Part shown: positions 57,053 through 64,000 of the stretch, piece by piece
Position numbering within the stretch: position 1 is the stretch's first letter
Layout of the letters: the number at the start of each line of letters is the position of its first letter
Source: JAGWRA01 sp963711505
GTDB taxonomy: Bacteria > Acidobacteriota > Vicinamibacteria > Vicinamibacterales > CAVVIG01
Reading direction: 5' to 3'
DNA length: 64,000 nt
Assembly: GCA_963711505.1 (NCBI GenBank)
Contig: CAVQEJ010000003.1
Location: forward strand, 1,984,001 to 2,048,000
Position numbers and translations under genes: made by a program
Notes under the pieces: generated by a model
The model's input: only the letters and a program-made list of their open reading frames with translations
What the model was told of the DNA's origin: nothing
Databases searched by the model: none

Positions 57053-58069
57053 ATGACCCGGATCATGGCCGATGCCCCGCCGCTCATTACGACCGACCTC
57101 GACTTCGACGCCGACGGCCTTCAGCACGGCGTGCTGCGCGTGCCGCACTCCCACGACCGGTCGGCGTACGGCTTCGTGCCCATCCCGATCGTCGTCGCCC
57201 GAAAGGGCGAGGGACCGACCGTCCTGCTGACCGGCGGCGTCCACGGCGACGAGTACGAGGGGCCGATCGCGCTGATCCGCCTGATCCGCGAGCTGCGGCT
57301 GGACGAGCTGCGGGGACGCCTCATCATCATCCCCGCCCTGAACGCCCCCGCCGTGCACGCGGGAACCCGGACGTCGCCCATCGACCGCGTCAACCTGAAC
57401 CGGACGTTCCCGGGCGATCGCAACGGCACGCCGACCGAGATGATTGCCGACTACGTGGAGCGCGTCCTGCTGCCACTCGCCGACTATGCGTTCGACTTCC
57501 ACGCCGGCGGCAGCTCGCTCGACTACCTGCCGACGCTGTTCGCGGCGCCGCCGCGGACCGAGGACGAGCGGAAACAGATCGAGGCCCTCATCGAGGCCTT
57601 CGCGCCGCCGCGCATCCTGTACATGGAGGCGCTGCAGAACGACCGCCTGCTCAGCGCCCGGGCGCAGCGGCAGGGCATTCCGTTCCTGACCGGTGAGTTC
57701 GGGGGAGGGGCGACGGTCAATCGTGAAGGTCTCGCCGTGCTCGAGCAGGGGCTGGCCGGACTCCTCGACAGCCTGGGCGTGCTGCCGGGACGGGGACGCC
57801 GCACGCCCGGTGTGCCGGCGCGCCGGATGGAGGCGTCGGGACGCCACTATCTGTACGCCCCGCGCCCGGGCCTGTTCGAGCCGCGGTTCTCGCTGGGCGA
57901 CGAGGTCAGCGAGGGCCAGCTCGCCGGCTTCATCCACGACCACGTCGAGCCGTGGCGCGACCCGGTGCCGGTCTCGTTCGGCGCCGACGGGCTCGTGCTC
58001 TGCATCCGCACGTTCTCGCTCGTCGTCGCCGGCGACTGCCTCGGTCACCTCGGCAGCGACCTCGCCTGA
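57053..58069 (+). CDS. Succinylglutamate desuccinylase/aspartoacylase-family (M14) deacylase
   Basis: 338 residues. The zinc ligands lie in 'LLTGGVHGDEYEGPIAL' (His and Glu, HGDE-E) and 'FDFHAGGSSLDYLPT' (His). The substrate-binding 'RTSPIDRVNLNRTFPGD' and catalytic 'FLTGEFGGGATV' (Glu) complete the AstE/AspA pattern. The subgroup with a C-terminal lid domain resembles the N-acetyl-diaminobutyrate deacetylase of ectoine breakdown, but no ectoine genes are near, so the substrate is open. ATG 57053 lies 70 nt after the hydrolase stop; GGGAGG just before it supports the start. Confidence 0.87.
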   Translation: MTRIMADAPPLITTDLDFDADGLQHGVLRVPHSHDRSAYGFVPIPIVVARKGEGPTVLLTGGVHGDEYEGPIALIRLIRELRLDELRGRLIIIPALNAPAVHAGTRTSPIDRVNLNRTFPGDRNGTPTEMIADYVERVLLPLADYAFDFHAGGSSLDYLPTLFAAPPRTEDERKQIEALIEAFAPPRILYMEALQNDRLLSARAQRQGIPFLTGEFGGGATVNREGLAVLEQGLAGLLDSLGVLPGRGRRTPGVPARRMEASGRHYLYAPRPGLFEPRFSLGDEVSEGQLAGFIHDHVEPWRDPVPVSFGADGLVLCIRTFSLVVAGDCLGHLGSDLA

Positions 58070-58095
58070 CCGGGGGGCGCCGGGCGCCGGTGGAA

Positions 58096-58749
58096 TCAGC
58101 GATCGATCCAGGTGGGCTCTGCCGACCCGAGCGCCGCCGGGGCGATGGCCTGAATCAGCAGGAGAAGACCGGCCACGACCAGCATCAGATCCGGGCGGAT
58201 GCCGAGCGCGAAGGCGGCCGAGCCGCCGATGGCGGCCCAGACGATTGGCACGAGACCGGCGAGGCGTGCCCCGCGGCCGGCCAGCAGCAGCAGGCCGCAG
58301 GTGAGGATGTCGGTCGGACACGGCACGCCGAACACCGGCATCCGCGGGTACCGCAGGCCCGTCATCATTCCCACCACCGGATAGATCAGCGTGTACCCGA
58401 CCAGGACCGACGCAGCCACTCCACGCAGCCCGCCGGCCCTCTGGAAGTAGAGCCGACCGGTCGCGCGCAGCCAGATCAGGATGACGGCTTCGAGGACGAA
58501 GAGGCCGGCGAATGCCGATGCCGCAGGGTTGATCGTCCGGAAGAACACCCAGTGGTACATCACTCCGGACCAGACCCAGTGCACGGCCAGCAGCGTGATC
58601 AGCAGACCTCCCGCGCGCAACGGTCTTCGGATCCACCAGACGAGTGCGCCGGCCGTGACGATCCACAGCACCAGGACCGCTCCCCAGAGCGTCGTATTGT
58701 AGGCGCCGAACACATCCAGGAACTGTGCGTGCGAGAACGGCAGGTTCAC
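58096..58749 (-). CDS. DUF6064-like multi-pass membrane protein
   Basis: 217 residues from GTG 58749, with GGGAGG upstream. It starts 'VNLPFSHAQFLDVFGAYN', as DUF6064 proteins do, and has about six hydrophobic helices ('LWGAVLVLWIVTAGALVWWI', 'GLLITLLAVHWVWSGVMYHW', 'LILTCGLLLLAG'-like). 'PVFGVPCPTDILT' is a conserved loop of this group. Inner membrane, function unknown. Its start overlaps the stop of the upstream protease-like lipoprotein gene (GTGA), so the two are coupled. Confidence 0.8.
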   Translation of the reverse strand: MNLPFSHAQFLDVFGAYNTTLWGAVLVLWIVTAGALVWWIRRPLRAGGLLITLLAVHWVWSGVMYHWVFFRTINPAASAFAGLFVLEAVILIWLRATGRLYFQRAGGLRGVAASVLVGYTLIYPVVGMMTGLRYPRMPVFGVPCPTDILTCGLLLLAGRGARLAGLVPIVWAAIGGSAAFALGIRPDLMLVVAGLLLLIQAIAPAALGSAEPTWIDR

Positions 58750-59380
58750 GGTGCGCCTCCCTGGCGGCCCAGCCGCTCGATGAGCAGTGGCCAGGCGATG
58801 TCCCAGTGCATCGGACCGTAGTACTCCTCCGGCCGGTCCGCTGTTCGTATTCGTAGCTGTCGCGATCCCGGCTCCCACTGAACCGGGCGGTCGGCAGGAT
58901 CTGATGGGCGAACTCGTGAGCGGCAGCGCGGCCGATGCCCCGGCCGATGCCGGCCACGATGCCGGCCCGGTCGGCGTCGGCCGGCGCGTACCGGATGGCG
59001 AGCGCGGCCAGCAAGGCGAAGCCGACCGAGCCCTGCCCGCCCAGGGGCACGAGCACATGCGAGCGACCGGCGTCGGCCCCCAGCGTCTGCACGACGCTGA
59101 CGCTGTAGAAGGCGTGATGGTCGTCTGAAAAGGTGATGCGCAGGCCGGCGTAGGCGGTCCGGAGCTCGACCAGCGCCGTCGCCCGGATCCTCCGCTGCTC
59201 GTCGGCCGTGAGCGGGCCGCCGAGGCGCGCTTCACTCGCCGGCGGCAGGGCGAACGTCACGCCCTGCCACCAGAACCCGCCTCGTGCGGCCTCCCGGCCG
59301 GAGCAGGATGAGCCCCCAATCGCCAGCAGCGCCGTGAGCGCGATCGTGGCGGCGCGTCTCACGGCTCCCCGATGAGTCAT
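58746..59380 (-). CDS. Lipoprotein with HExxH zinc-protease motif; frameshifted as read
   Basis: ATG 59380 opens a lipoprotein signal ending AIGGSSCSG. The middle has 'AAHEFAHQILPTARF', an HExxH metal site, and 'SRDRDSYEYEQRTGR'. One missing base near 58838 joins this to 'PEEYYGPMHWDIAWPLLIERLGRQGGAP' and a TGA that overlaps the DUF6064-like start. About 211 residues. No family is recognised beyond the HExxH motif. A periplasmic, membrane-anchored metalloprotease-like protein is the best guess. Confidence 0.65.
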
Positions 59381-59498
59381 GGCCGTCGCGGGCGTGCGAC
59401 GCCCTTCGCCAGGCATGCCGCGCGGCGCCCGCCAGGATCAGGGCGACCGCGTACGTGAGCACGGGCGAAGCTTCGCACGGCGGGGGCTTCGGACTGCG

Positions 59499-60521
59499 TC
59501 ACTGCCCCGGCGTCAACACCACGCGGAACCGCGCCTTCCCGCTCATCATCCGGTCGTAGGCCTCGGCCACCTTCGACAGCGGGTACACCTCGTTCATCGA
59601 CCGCACGCCGGTCAGCACGCTGAAGCGCAGCGTGTCCTGCGAATCGATGGAGGATCCCGAGGGCCAGCCGGCCACCGACCGGCGGCCGCCGATGAGCAGC
59701 AGCGGCGGCACCTCCACCGGCTCCGCGGCCGCACCGACGATGAGCAGCTGGCCGTTGAGGCCGAGGCCGCCGAGCACGGCCGTCATCGCCGGCCCGCTGG
59801 TCACGGCGGCGAGGATCACGCGCGCACCGCCCAGCTTCATCAGCTCCGCCGCCGGATCCTGCGCCCGGCTGTCGATGTAGTGCGCCGCGCCGAGCTTGCG
59901 CGCCAGCGCCTCCTTGTCGGTGCCCCGCGCGATCGCCACGGTGCGGAACCCCATCCGCGCCGCGAACTGCACGCCGAGATGGCCCAACCCGCCGATGCCC
60001 AGCACCGCGACCAGGTCCCCGGGCCCGGCACCGCTGTGACGCAGCGCATTGAACGTGGTGATGCCGGCACACATCAGCGGTCCGGCTTCCACGGCCGACA
60101 GTTCGTCGGGAACGAGCGCGAGCGCGCCGGCGGGTGCGACCATGTACTCGGCGTACCCGCCGTCGTAGGTGATCCCGGGCACCTGAGGCGCCACCTGGCA
60201 GGTGACGAAATCGCCGCGCCGGCACGAGTCGCAATGCCCGCAGTGGCCGCCGTGCCAGCCGACCGCCACCCGATCGCCCTTCTGCCATCCGGCCACGCCG
60301 CTCCCGAGGGCGTCGATGACGCCGGCCGCCTCGTGCCCCGGCACGCGCGGATAGGTGACGCCGGGAAACGTCCCCTCCTTCGTGAACGAATCGCTGTGAC
60401 AGATGCCGCAGGCTTCGACGCGCATCCGTACCTCGCCCGGACCGGGCTCGGGGATGTCGCGTTCGACGAGCTCGAAGGGGCCGTTGGCGCTGGCGATCTG
60501 AGCAACACGCATCCTGGACAT
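59499..60521 (-). CDS. Zinc-dependent alcohol dehydrogenase
   Basis: 340 residues. The catalytic zinc ligands are in 'EACGICHSD' and 'PRVPGHEAAG', and four structural-zinc Cys are in 'HCGHCDSCRRGDFVTC'. The NAD(P) loop is 'LGIGGLGHLGVQFAARMGFRTVAIARG'. This is the medium-chain AdhP/YahK-like group. It oxidises primary alcohols or reduces aldehydes; the substrate is not predictable. ATG 60521 has GGAG upstream. It is probably transcribed alone. Confidence 0.92.
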   Translation of the reverse strand: MSRMRVAQIASANGPFELVERDIPEPGPGEVRMRVEACGICHSDSFTKEGTFPGVTYPRVPGHEAAGVIDALGSGVAGWQKGDRVAVGWHGGHCGHCDSCRRGDFVTCQVAPQVPGITYDGGYAEYMVAPAGALALVPDELSAVEAGPLMCAGITTFNALRHSGAGPGDLVAVLGIGGLGHLGVQFAARMGFRTVAIARGTDKEALARKLGAAHYIDSRAQDPAAELMKLGGARVILAAVTSGPAMTAVLGGLGLNGQLLIVGAAAEPVEVPPLLLIGGRRSVAGWPSGSSIDSQDTLRFSVLTGVRSMNEVYPLSKVAEAYDRMMSGKARFRVVLTPGQ

Positions 60522-60601
60522 GGGGAACTCCGTGGAAGAAAGCAGAAAACAGGTGAGGCGTCCGCGAGCCGGGCGCCACAGCACCCGAGCGCCCGTCAGG
60601 T

Positions 60602-61303
60602 TCAGATCCCGAGATACTCCAGCAGCCGCTTCGCGAACTCCGGCCCCTTTCCCGCCTCCTCGTGCTTGAAGTAGACGAAGACGTCGCGGCAGCCGGCGGT
60701 CTCCCCGCGGATGGTGTCGGCCCAGCGCTTCAGGTCGTTCGGGGTGTACCCCTCGTCGCGCAGGCGGAAGTACGCGTAGTCGGCGGTCACCGCCACGGGC
60801 GTCGCGAGCTTCTCGCTCTCGGCGACACACAAGGCCACGCCGCGGGCGCGGAGCCGGTCGAGGATCTCGCGGTCGAACCACGAGGCATGGCGGAACTCGA
60901 ACGCCGCCGGCGTGCCGGGCGGCAGCGTATCGAGGAACGCGTCGAGCGTCGCCGCATCCTTCCGGAACGACGGCGGCAGCTGGAACAGCAGCGCCCCCTG
61001 CTTCGGCCCGAGGCCGGCGGCCAGCTCGCAGAAGTGGCGCGTGAGATCGGCGACGTCACGCAGCCGACTGTCGTGCGTGATCCGCCTGGGGGCCTTCAGC
61101 GTGAACCGGAACGGCGACGGCGTGGCCTGCGCCCAGCCCGAGAGCGTCTTCGCGGCCGGCACGCGGTAGAAGGTGTAGTTGATTTCGACGGTCGTGAAGT
61201 GCGACGCGTAGTACGGCAGCATCTTCGCCGCCGACAGGCTGGCGGGATAGAAGCTCCCCTTCCACTCAGGGTAGTTGTAGCCGGAGGTGCCGACCCAGAT
61301 CAT
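60602..61303 (-). CDS. DUF72 (YecE-like) TIM-barrel protein
   Basis: 233 residues, starting MIWVGTSGYNYPEWKGSFYP, the diagnostic opening of DUF72. Then 'YASHFTTVEINYTFYRVP', 'FRFTLKAPRRITHD', 'FEFRHASWFDREIL' and 'VYFKHEEAGKGPEFAKRLLEYL' follow the family in order. DUF72 proteins are widespread TIM barrels without an agreed biochemical role. It lies 81 nt upstream of the alcohol dehydrogenase on the same strand. Confidence 0.92.
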   Translation of the reverse strand: MIWVGTSGYNYPEWKGSFYPASLSAAKMLPYYASHFTTVEINYTFYRVPAAKTLSGWAQATPSPFRFTLKAPRRITHDSRLRDVADLTRHFCELAAGLGPKQGALLFQLPPSFRKDAATLDAFLDTLPPGTPAAFEFRHASWFDREILDRLRARGVALCVAESEKLATPVAVTADYAYFRLRDEGYTPNDLKRWADTIRGETAGCRDVFVYFKHEEAGKGPEFAKRLLEYLGI

Positions 61304-61396
61304 GCGGAGAAACCGACAGCCGGTGGCGGCACACGAGCCGTGCCGGGCGCGCGCACAGCCACCGGCGCTCAGTCGATCGTTGCCGAGAGAACGCGA

Positions 61397-61726
61397 CTAC
61401 CAGCGCGGCTCGCGACGCCGCCCGCCGGAGTAGTCACCGCCGAAGTCCTGCCCGCCGCCGAAACCGCGGCCGCCCTCGGGCTTGGGCCGCGCTTCGTTCA
61501 CGACGAGCTGCCGGCCGTCCATCTCGTACTGATGGAATTCATCGACCGCCTTCTGGGCGTCTTCGTCGCTCGCCATCTCGACGAATGCAAATCCGCGCGC
61601 CCGTCCCGTGGCCATGTCGCGCATCACACGCACGCTGTCCACGGTGCCGGCCCGGCTGAACAGTTCGTTCAGCTCTTCATCCGTGGCCTTGTACGGAAGG
61701 TTGCCCACATACAGTCTCCGACCCAT
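61397..61726 (-). CDS. RRM-domain RNA-binding protein, short Gly-rich
   Basis: 109 residues from ATG 61726. RNP2 is RLYVGNLP (residues 4-11) and RNP1 is RGFAFVEM (about 44-51). A short Gly/Arg tail (GRGFGGGQDFGGDYSGGRRR) follows. This is the classic cyanobacterial/acidobacterial Rbp architecture, a cold-responsive RNA chaperone. A GTG 12 nt earlier is possible. The leader is about 150 nt if the TATACT at 61880-61885 is used. Confidence 0.92.
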   Translation of the reverse strand: MGRRLYVGNLPYKATDEELNELFSRAGTVDSVRVMRDMATGRARGFAFVEMASDEDAQKAVDEFHQYEMDGRQLVVNEARPKPEGGRGFGGGQDFGGDYSGGRRREPRW

Positions 61727-61879
61727 GCTGTCACTCACTCCTGACCGGAATTCCGCGCGGTTCTCTTGCGGCAGAGCGGTCCCCGCGCCAGGAACGCCCG
61801 CCAGCCTGGAAAGCTCTCCCGAATGCTGTTGCGGGAAAGCGTGACAGCATCTGCAGGGGCTCTCATGCGTGGATGCCTC

Positions 61880-61885
61880 AGTATA
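61880..61885 (-). promoter_or_regulatory. Extended -10 promoter TGGTATACT for the RRM gene
   Basis: TGG precedes TATACT on the - strand, an extended -10 of the TGN type. It would give a 5' leader of about 150 nt containing several short hairpins, as often seen for cold-regulated RNA chaperone genes. Confidence 0.45.
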
Positions 61886-62003
61886 CCAAAGCCGGCTGCG
61901 GCGCCAGCCGCCTTCCCCCCGCGCCGTCCGAAAGCCTGCAGCCGCTGCCACCGGCCCGGCGGCGTCGCCGCTGCTCGACCTTTACGCTCCCGCACAGCCG
62001 ATC

Positions 62004-62009
62004 TACAGT
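62004..62009 (+). promoter_or_regulatory. -10 hexamer TACAGT, leaderless-type start
   Basis: TACAGT ends 6 nt before the ATG at 62016. The spacer GAACGG is not a ribosome-binding site. Confidence 0.4.
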
Positions 62010-62015
62010 GAACGG

Positions 62016-62873
62016 ATGATCCGCCGCTTCGTCCCGCTGATTCTGCTGTGCGTCGCCGTGTCGACCGCCTGTCACCGCCGTCCGATCGCCCGCGAATACC
62101 ACATCGAGGGACAGATCCTGGCCGTCAACGCGGTCACGCACGAGGTCACCATCCGCCACGAGGAGATTCCCGGCCTGATGTCCGCGATGACGATGCCGTT
62201 CAGAGCAGAGGACGCCTCGGTCATCGCCGGCAAGCAGCCCGGCGATCTCATCACCGGCACGCTCGTCGTGACGCCGACCGACTCCTACCTCACCCGGCTG
62301 ACGACCATCGGTTCGATGCCGCTGGCCAGCGAGACCTCCGGCACGGCGCCCGACGTGATCGAGCCGGGAACCCTCGTGCCCGACGCCTCGCTCGTCGACC
62401 AGGACGGCCGCACGCGGGACTTCTCCTCGTACCAGGGACAGGCGGTCGTCATCACGTTCATCTACACGCGCTGTCCGCTGCCGAACTATTGCCCGCTGAT
62501 GGACCGCCACTTCGCCGACATCCAGAAGGCGATCAAGGCCGACCCGGCACTCGCCGGCCACGTGCAACTGCTGTCGGTCAGCTTCGATCCCCAGTACGAC
62601 ACGCCGCCCGTCCTGAAGCGGCACGCGGCGCAGCTGGGCGCCGACCCGGCCGTCTGGACGTTCGCCACCGGAACGCCGAAGGCGCTCGACGGCTTCGCCG
62701 GCCATCTCGGCATCTTCCTGAGCCGCACGCAGGGAGACGCCGGACCGATCACGCACAACCTGCGGACCGCCGTCGTCGATCCCCGTGGCCGGCTCGTGAA
62801 GATCTACAACGGCAATGACTGGACGCCCGATCAGGTGCTGCACGATCTCGCGTCGCTCGCCCCGGCCCGCTGA
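62016..62873 (+). CDS. SCO1/SenC-type copper protein with N-terminal CusF-like domain
   Basis: 285 residues. A lipoprotein-like signal ends 'LCVAVSTACHRRP'. A copper-binding CusF-like domain follows ('YHIEGQILAVNAVTHEVTIRHEEI', 'MSAMTMPFRAED' with the Met pair). The SCO thioredoxin fold has 'VITFIYTRCPLPNYCPLM' (CxxxxxC copper ligands) and the His in 'ITHNLRTAVVD'. It delivers copper to the CuA site of cytochrome oxidase or keeps its Cys reduced. The fusion of the two copper domains is known in this kind of bacteria. The next gene overlaps by TGATG. Confidence 0.9.
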   Translation: MIRRFVPLILLCVAVSTACHRRPIAREYHIEGQILAVNAVTHEVTIRHEEIPGLMSAMTMPFRAEDASVIAGKQPGDLITGTLVVTPTDSYLTRLTTIGSMPLASETSGTAPDVIEPGTLVPDASLVDQDGRTRDFSSYQGQAVVITFIYTRCPLPNYCPLMDRHFADIQKAIKADPALAGHVQLLSVSFDPQYDTPPVLKRHAAQLGADPAVWTFATGTPKALDGFAGHLGIFLSRTQGDAGPITHNLRTAVVDPRGRLVKIYNGNDWTPDQVLHDLASLAPAR

Positions 62874-63541
62874 TGCAGCCCTCACCGCCGCTGTCGGCCT
62901 TCCTGCCTCGCGAGCGCGCCCTGATCCGGCGGCTGCCGACGCCGGCGCACGTGCAGCGCTACCTGAACGGCCTGCGGTACAACACCGAGCCCGGCGGCAT
63001 CACGCTCCGCAGCTTCCGCGGCGTCGTCCGCACCGGAACGGCGCACTGCTTCGAGGCCGCGCTCGCGGCAGCCGTCATCATGGAACAGCACGGCTACCCG
63101 CCGCTCATCCTCAGCTTCGAGTCGGTCGACGACCTGGATCACACGCTCTTCGTCTACCGCCATCGCGGACGCTGGGGATCGGTCGCCCGCTCGCGCGATC
63201 CCGGGCTGCACGGACGAAAGCCCGTCTTCCGCACGCCCAGGGCCCTGGCCCTCAGCTACGTCGAGCCGTACGTCGACTTCACCGGACGCATCACCGGCTA
63301 TGCGGTCGTCGACATGCGGGAGCTGGAGCACTACGACTGGCGGTTCTCGTCGCGAAACGTCTGGAAGGCCGAGCGGCTGCTGCTGGACTATCCGCACCAT
63401 CCGATCCGGACGTCGGACCGGCGCATCGAGCAGTGGCGCAGATGGTATCGCGCGTTCAAGGAGAGGTATCCGGATCGGCGGCCCATGGCGTATCCGGGCC
63501 GCGAGCGGTGGTCGGAGCTGCCGAAGGAGTTCAGGCGGTGA
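62873..63541 (+). CDS. Transglutaminase-like (Cys-His) hypothetical protein
   Basis: 222 residues starting at ATG 62873, overlapping the previous stop. 'VVRTGTAHCFEAALAAAVIMEQHGY' contains a Cys at the start of a helix, and 'SFESVDDLDHTLFVYRHRGRWG' a His, matching the Cys-His-Asp order of transglutaminase-like folds. The C-terminal half is Arg/Tyr/Trp-rich ('EQWRRWYRAFKERYPDRRP'). No signal peptide. The coupling to the SCO-type gene suggests co-expression and not necessarily a shared pathway. The function is unknown. Confidence 0.65.
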   Translation: MQPSPPLSAFLPRERALIRRLPTPAHVQRYLNGLRYNTEPGGITLRSFRGVVRTGTAHCFEAALAAAVIMEQHGYPPLILSFESVDDLDHTLFVYRHRGRWGSVARSRDPGLHGRKPVFRTPRALALSYVEPYVDFTGRITGYAVVDMRELEHYDWRFSSRNVWKAERLLLDYPHHPIRTSDRRIEQWRRWYRAFKERYPDRRPMAYPGRERWSELPKEFRR

Positions 63542-63576
63542 CGGGGAACACGCCTGGGGGACGAGGAAGAAGGAGC

Positions 63577-63639
63577 CGGTCTACGGTCTGCGGTCCAGCT
63601 CGGAGACTGGAGACTGAAGACTGGAGACCGAAGACGGTC
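63577..63639. repeat. Heptamer tandem array with inverted arms
   Basis: Nine units in register: cggtcta, cggtctg, cggtcca, gctcgga, gactgga, gactgaa, gactgga, gaccgaa, gacggtc. The two halves are reverse complementary (GGTCTGC versus GACTGGA-type units). Same unit types and order as 5364-5440. It sits between convergent genes. Confidence 0.75.
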
Positions 63640-63644
63640 GATAT

Positions 63645-63950
63645 TCAGTCCAGGTCGAAGTCGCGCTCGGGACGCGTGATCGGCTCTTCCTTCGCCTGCC
63701 GCAGCGCTTCCTCGAAGCGCTTCGACAGCGAGTCGCCGCGCGTCTTCTCGCTGGCGACCGACTGCTGGAAGATCGCCTCCCGGCGCGCCGCTTCCTCGTC
63801 CAGAATCCGCTGGGCGTCGGTCAGCTCGGGCCGCGCGCCGGCGCGTTCGGGCTCCCGGTGGCTGATGACACGCCCCAGGTTCAGGTCGATGACCATCATG
63901 GTGCCGCACGCCGGGCACGGCACTTCGAGCTCGGATTCCAGCCTGGCCAT
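63645..63950 (-). CDS. Zinc-ribbon/coiled-coil small protein
   Basis: 101 residues from ATG 63950. The N-terminal part has 'EVPCPACGTMMVIDLN', one CxxC knuckle, then a charged helical stretch 'DAQRILDEEAARREAIFQQSVASEK' and 'SKRFEEALRQAKEEPITR'. A single CxxC suggests zinc binding by a dimer or with His. No family name recognised. The region before the ATG is a GGGATTG heptamer array that supplies the only G-rich sequence for ribosome binding. Confidence 0.65.
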   Translation of the reverse strand: MARLESELEVPCPACGTMMVIDLNLGRVISHREPERAGARPELTDAQRILDEEAARREAIFQQSVASEKTRGDSLSKRFEEALRQAKEEPITRPERDFDLD

Positions 63951-63984
63951 ATCCCCAATCCCCAATCCCGAATCCCCAATCCCC
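63951..63984. repeat. GGGATTG heptamer array at the window edge
   Basis: On the - strand gggattg, gggattc, gggattg, gggat repeat in 7-bp register immediately upstream of the ATG at 63950. The rest of the window after it is too short to judge. Confidence 0.7.
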
Positions 63985-64000
63985 ACCGGTTCCCATATCA

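Overview
This is a very GC-rich, gene-dense bacterial window. TonB-dependent receptors, a BamA/TamA-TamB pair, an OmpA-type protein and lipoproteins point to a diderm. The gene mix (M28 and M20 peptidases, penicillin acylase, DUF72, DUF481, YvcK, LOG-Sir2, ClpS-ClpA) and the many GC-rich intergenic repeats suggest an Acidobacteriota lineage, perhaps Vicinamibacteria. That placement is inference; no rRNA, tRNA, CRISPR array or complete insertion sequence is visible.

Layout. 1-2.2 kb: end of a TonB receptor and a convergent M28 peptidase. 2.3-5.3 kb: a small Cys-Cys-terminated protein with an ArsA-type ATPase, an RRM protein and a DUF481 outer-membrane protein. 5.5-10.6 kb: a TetR regulator and a three-subunit molybdenum hydroxylase whose medium subunit has the four-cysteine insert of 4-hydroxybenzoyl-CoA reductase. 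10.6-15 kb: LOG protein, sirtuin, ClpS, ClpA. 15-22 kb: TonB receptor, LysR regulator, MFS carrier, molybdopterin oxidoreductase. 22.5-31 kb: TamB, BamA/TamA-like and OmpA proteins. 31.6-35 kb: YggX, an ATP-grasp enzyme and a radical SAM gene that reads through a UGA (selenocysteine) into a CUAEP tail, with a SECIS-like hairpin. 35-45 kb: POT transporter, LigD-type phosphoesterase, YvcK, TPM and LemA proteins, DinB, penicillin acylase, RluA. 45.3-52.5 kb: an apparent RiPP cluster of the azole-forming (TOMM) kind. A YcaO protein and two tandem Nif11-type precursors on + face an operon of flavin amine oxidase, Ser/Thr kinase with TPR-like repeats, and SagB-type dehydrogenase on -. 52.6-64 kb: an M20 amidohydrolase and its internally deleted copy, YheT-like hydrolase, AstE/AspA deacylase, membrane protein, lipoprotein protease, alcohol dehydrogenase, DUF72, RRM, SCO-type copper protein, transglutaminase-like protein and a zinc-ribbon protein.

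Three patterns cut across the window. First, many intergenic gaps carry degenerate tandem repeats of period exactly 7 bp. The unit differs from place to place, and the units are often arranged as two inverted arms around a central hairpin. Two other dispersed families are also present: one with GAGCGGAACGGAGCGAGC cores and one that runs into coding sequence. Second, several genes without a Shine-Dalgarno have a TANNNT -10 hexamer 6-8 nt before the start codon, as expected for leaderless mRNAs. Third, many genes are broken by single-base frameshifts, often in short homopolymers, with conserved motifs intact in both frames. I read most of these as sequence errors, though real decay cannot be excluded where they are densest (45.3-50.6 kb). 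Frameshifted genes are reported over their whole extent as CDS.
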